In this document: in pieces, positions 5,939-7,808 of the stretch | Layout: every line of letters begins with the position of its first letter | Position numbering within the stretch: the first letter of the stretch is position 1 | NCBI GenBank assembly: GCA_015661985.1 | Contig: DQVB01000083.1 | Location: 1-7,808, forward strand | Reading direction: 5' to 3' | Source of the DNA: Planctomycetota bacterium | GTDB lineage: Bacteria > Planctomycetota > Planctomycetia > Pirellulales > Thermoguttaceae | Length of the DNA: 7,808 nucleotides | Position numbers and translations under genes: made by a program | The notes under the pieces: model-generated | The model's database searches: none | What the model was told of the DNA's origin: nothing | What the model saw: only the letters and a program-made list of their open reading frames with translations

Positions 5939-6072
5939 CCCGACTGCCTGCTGGAGTACATAGGGTCTGTTGCCGAAAGGCGTGCAGGTTCGAATCCTGC
6001 CGGCATCGCAAGGTGTCGTGGCGGAATGGGTAGACGCGACAGACAGTTGTCTCTGGCAAACCCTTCGTCGGG
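5939..6072 (+). ncRNA. Y-RNA-like unit 5 with permuted tRNA-Leu module (YrlA type)
   Basis: The outer stem pairs CCCGAC 5939-5944 with GTCGGG 6067-6072; motif at 5945-5961; AGGG 5962-5965 pairs with CCCT 6061-6064. The enclosed module is a complete class II tRNA in permuted order. Anticodon-stem strand TCTGT 5966-5970 pairs with ACAGA 6039-6043. A long variable arm follows (GCC-GAAA-GGC, 5972-5981), then a T-arm GCAGG/CCTGC with loop TTCGAAT (5984-6000). The acceptor stem CGGCATC 6001-6007 pairs with GGTGTCG 6012-6018 (7 bp, two G-T) and is capped by a GCAA tetraloop at 6008-6011. Next are T8-G9 and a Leu-type D-arm with a 3-bp stem (6021-6023 with 6035-6037). TAG at 5961-5963 sits where a Leu anticodon would be. 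An alternative Y-type helix (TTGCC 5970-5974 with GGCAA 6055-6059) competes with the variable arm. Confidence 0.85.
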
Positions 6073-6085
6073 TCCTTTTGAGGAG

Positions 6086-6091
6086 AGGAGG
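6086..6091 (+). promoter_or_regulatory. Shine-Dalgarno sequence of rsr
   Basis: AGGAGG at 6086-6091 is a perfect Shine-Dalgarno core, 5 nt before the ATG at 6097. This favours ATG 6097 over the GTG at 6091, which overlaps the core itself. It begins 13 nt after the closing stem of RNA unit 5. Confidence 0.85.
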
Positions 6092-6096
6092 TGGCG

Positions 6097-7746
6097 ATGG
6101 CTAACAAGACTTTGTTTTCGAGCTTGAAGAGCGTTTTGCCTCGGACCGACACGCGGAACGAGGCCGGTGGTCGTGCGTACCGTTTGTCGCCGAAGCACGC
6201 TCTGGCCCAATTGGCGGCCACCGGCTGCTTCAACGGCACGTACTACGCTGCGGCCGAGTCCCAGCTCGACGAGCTGCGGGATCTGATCGACCAGGTCGAC
6301 GACAACGTGTTCCTGGCGAAGCTGGCCGTCTACGCGCGCCAGCGGGCCTTCATGAAAGACATGCCCGCGGCATTGCTGTGCGTGCTGTCCACCCGTGACA
6401 CGGAGCTGACGCACCGCGTCTTCGACCGGGTTGTGGATAACGGCCGCGTGCTGCGGACGCTGTTCCAGATGGTCCGTTCGGGCCAGTTTGGCCGCAAGAG
6501 CCTGTCCAGCTCGCTCCAGCGGGCGTTCCGGCGGTGGTTGAACGAGGCGTCGGTGAGCCGGTTGCTGTCGGCGTCCATTGGTCACGACCCGAGCCTGCGG
6601 GACGTGCTCCGCCTGGCGCGGCCGGTCCCGAAGGACAACGAGCGCCGGGCCCTGTTCGGCTGGCTCGCGGGCCGGGAGGTCGAGAAGTGGGCGCCGGCCA
6701 CGGAGACCGACCTGCCGGAGGAGGTCCAGGCCCTGATCGCCTACCGCCAGGCCGACTCGGCCGAGGCCCAGGCATTGATCCTGGGCAGCCTGTCGGTCCG
6801 CTGGGACCTGCTGGCCGACGCGGCCAAGGGCCCGCTGGTCTGGAAGGCGATCGCCCGGCAGATGGGTCCGCAGGCCCTGCGGATGAACCTCAACACGCTC
6901 GTGCGCCACGACGTGTTCGCAGGCGGTCCGGCGGGCCGTGAGATGGTGGACTACGTGGCAGGCCGGATCGCGGATGCCGGCCAGATCCGCCGCTCGCGGC
7001 AGTTCCCGTACCAGTACCTGGCGGCGTACCTGAACGCCAGCGATGAGGTGCCGCGGAAGATCAAGCAGGCCCTGCACAAGGCTGCCGAGGTTGCCTGCGG
7101 CAACATCCCCGAGATGCCGGGGCCGGTGGTCATCGGCGTCGACGCATCGGGCTCGATGAGCTGCCCGGTCACCGGTTACCGTGGCCGGGGTGCAACGAGC
7201 AAGGTGCGCTGCGTGGACGTGGCTGCCCTGTTCGCGGCGGCCGTCCTCCGTCGCAACCCGGACAGCGTGGTTGTGCCCTACGACACACGGGCGTACCCGG
7301 TCCGCGTCGATCCGGCCGACTCGATCCTGAGCGTGGCCGAGCGGCTGGCGCAGTTCGGTGGCGGTGGCACGGATTGCTCCGTGCCGATCCGCACGGCCAA
7401 CACGAACTATCGCAACCGGCGGTTTGCTGGTGTGGTCCTGGTCAGCGACACGGAGAGCTGGGTCTACCGCAGCCGGGCGCTGGCGTACGGTACTCGCGGT
7501 GCCACGGGCGTGATGACCGAGTGGCAGAAGTTCGTCAAGAACCAGATGCGGCTGGGTGGTCACGACATCCCGGCCCCGAAGCTGGTCTGTATCGACCTGC
7601 AGCCGTACACCACGACCCAGGCACCGGACCGCGAGGACATCCTGAACATTGGCGGCTTCAGCGACGCCGTGTTCGACGTGGTCGCCGCGTTCCTGGCCGG
7701 AGACACCGGCCGATTCGTGGCCGAGGTCGAGGCCGTGGATCTGTGA
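6097..7746 (+). CDS. rsr: Ro60-family RNA-binding protein (Rsr; TROVE plus vWA domains)
   Basis: A 549-residue protein, close to the length of animal Ro60. The N-terminal MANKTLFSSLKSVLPRTDTRNEAGGRAY and PKHALAQLAATGCFNGTYYA are highly typical of bacterial Ro orthologues. Residues of roughly 20-340 form the TROVE helical-repeat ring that holds structured or misfolded RNA ends in its cavity and Y RNAs on its outer face. The C-terminal von Willebrand A domain begins near 343 and has an intact MIDAS: D349-A-S351-G-S353, T425 (GGGGTDCS) and D451 (VLVSDTES). Known bacterial homologues act in RNA quality control and decay, with Y RNA tethering the ring to polynucleotide phosphorylase in Deinococcus. 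The gene is intact and directly preceded by the RNA array described above, so protein and RNA partners are encoded together. Confidence 0.95.
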   Translation: MANKTLFSSLKSVLPRTDTRNEAGGRAYRLSPKHALAQLAATGCFNGTYYAAAESQLDELRDLIDQVDDNVFLAKLAVYARQRAFMKDMPAALLCVLSTRDTELTHRVFDRVVDNGRVLRTLFQMVRSGQFGRKSLSSSLQRAFRRWLNEASVSRLLSASIGHDPSLRDVLRLARPVPKDNERRALFGWLAGREVEKWAPATETDLPEEVQALIAYRQADSAEAQALILGSLSVRWDLLADAAKGPLVWKAIARQMGPQALRMNLNTLVRHDVFAGGPAGREMVDYVAGRIADAGQIRRSRQFPYQYLAAYLNASDEVPRKIKQALHKAAEVACGNIPEMPGPVVIGVDASGSMSCPVTGYRGRGATSKVRCVDVAALFAAAVLRRNPDSVVVPYDTRAYPVRVDPADSILSVAERLAQFGGGGTDCSVPIRTANTNYRNRRFAGVVLVSDTESWVYRSRALAYGTRGATGVMTEWQKFVKNQMRLGGHDIPAPKLVCIDLQPYTTTQAPDREDILNIGGFSDAVFDVVAAFLAGDTGRFVAEVEAVDL

Positions 7747-7752
7747 CCATGG

Positions 7753-7790
7753 CGCCCCCGGGTCCCCATGCCGGCTCGGGGGCGTTTCTT
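7753..7790 (+). terminator. Intrinsic terminator of rsr
   Basis: CGCCCCCG at 7753-7760 pairs with CGGGGGCG at 7777-7784, extended inward by four more pairs (two of them G-T) around an 8-nt loop. TTTCTT follows at once. It begins 6 nt after the rsr stop codon and should end the RNA-array/rsr transcript. Confidence 0.8.
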
Positions 7791-7808
7791 CACCCCAGCG
7801 TTGCAAAC

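Larger units (their letters stand above)
5472..6072 (+). repeat. Tandem array of five Y-RNA-like units upstream of Ro60
   Basis: Five units at 5472-5545, 5554-5633, 5650-5769, 5782-5928 and 5939-6072 are separated by 8, 16, 12 and 10 nt. Each has a self-complementary outer stem of its own sequence. After the 5' strand of that stem comes a shared 17-18 nt motif (5484-5501, 5562-5579, 5658-5675, 5791-5808, 5945-5961), and before the 3' strand a shared element ending CTTC or CCTC, preceded in units 2-5 by GTCTC. What differs is the centre of each unit: simple hairpins in units 1-3, permuted tRNA modules in units 4 and 5. No terminator or clear promoter separates the units, so they are probably processed from one transcript. 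Location next to rsr and tRNA mimicry fit bacterial Y RNAs. Confidence 0.75.

Noticed and set aside
5868..6007. An ordinary tRNA made of the 5' half at 5868-5900 and the 3' half at 5966-6007 with an insertion between them
   Set aside because: The acceptor strands pair only partly (GCCG/CGGC, then a mismatch), the D-arm is class I while the 3' half has a class II variable arm, and no anticodon stem forms. The permuted pairings within units 4 and 5 are complete or nearly so.
5472..6072. CRISPR array
   Set aside because: Repeats are imperfect, spacing is irregular (about 80-155 nt) and the intervening sequences fold into tRNA-like arms.
6091..6096. GTG at 6091 as the start of rsr
   Set aside because: It overlaps the Shine-Dalgarno core; ATG at 6097 has correct spacing and gives the typical MANK start.
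5627..6127. 166-residue open frame across the RNA array on the plus strand
   Set aside because: It runs through T-arms, D-arms and stems and overlaps the Ro60 start; no protein motif or ribosome site.
5878..7806. 642-residue open frame on the minus strand
   Set aside because: It is antisense to the clearly conserved Ro60 gene and to the RNA units; long open antisense frames are common in GC-rich coding DNA.

Overview
The window is high-GC bacterial DNA. Paired Tat-exported amidohydrolases beside a PIG-L deacetylase, secreted six-hairpin-like proteins and a bacterial Ro60 suggest a planctomycete-like organism. That assignment is inferred from gene content only; no phylogenetic marker is present.

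Positions 1-2524 form a same-strand cluster: the 3' part of a PIG-L/LmbE-type zinc deacetylase, a Tat-exported metal-dependent amidohydrolase, and a second amidohydrolase-fold protein 3 nt downstream that has lost its metal ligands. Positions 2525-4376 are decayed. They hold a 64-nt remnant resembling the later six-hairpin gene, a minus-strand pseudogene with frameshifts and tandem stops, and a truncated copy of the first 320 nt or so of the Tat amidohydrolase. That copy runs in frame into a six-hairpin-glycosidase-like ORF (4336-5619), which therefore has a borrowed N-terminus. Its C-terminal codons are really noncoding RNA sequence.

The most interesting region is 5472-6072, directly upstream of a complete Ro60/Rsr gene (6097-7746). 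Hand folding finds five tandem RNA units separated by only 8-16 nt. Each is closed by a different but complementary outer stem. Each then has the same 17-18 nt 5' strand motif (consensus TGCC-N5-GGAGTACAT, with variants) facing an unpaired TC on the 3' strand. Units 4 and 5 each enclose a circularly permuted tRNA: T-arm, acceptor 3' strand, loop, acceptor 5' strand, D-arm. Unit 5 mimics a class II tRNA-Leu and its acceptor stem is capped by a GCAA tetraloop. Unit 4 mimics a class I tRNA. This matches what is known of bacterial Y RNAs (YrlA type), which are encoded near Ro60, bind it and mimic tRNA. A tandem array of five with two different tRNA mimics in the rsr leader looks unusual.

The last RNA unit ends 13 nt before the rsr Shine-Dalgarno sequence, so Ro60 binding in cis could control its own translation (inference). 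rsr ends at a strong intrinsic terminator (7753-7790).
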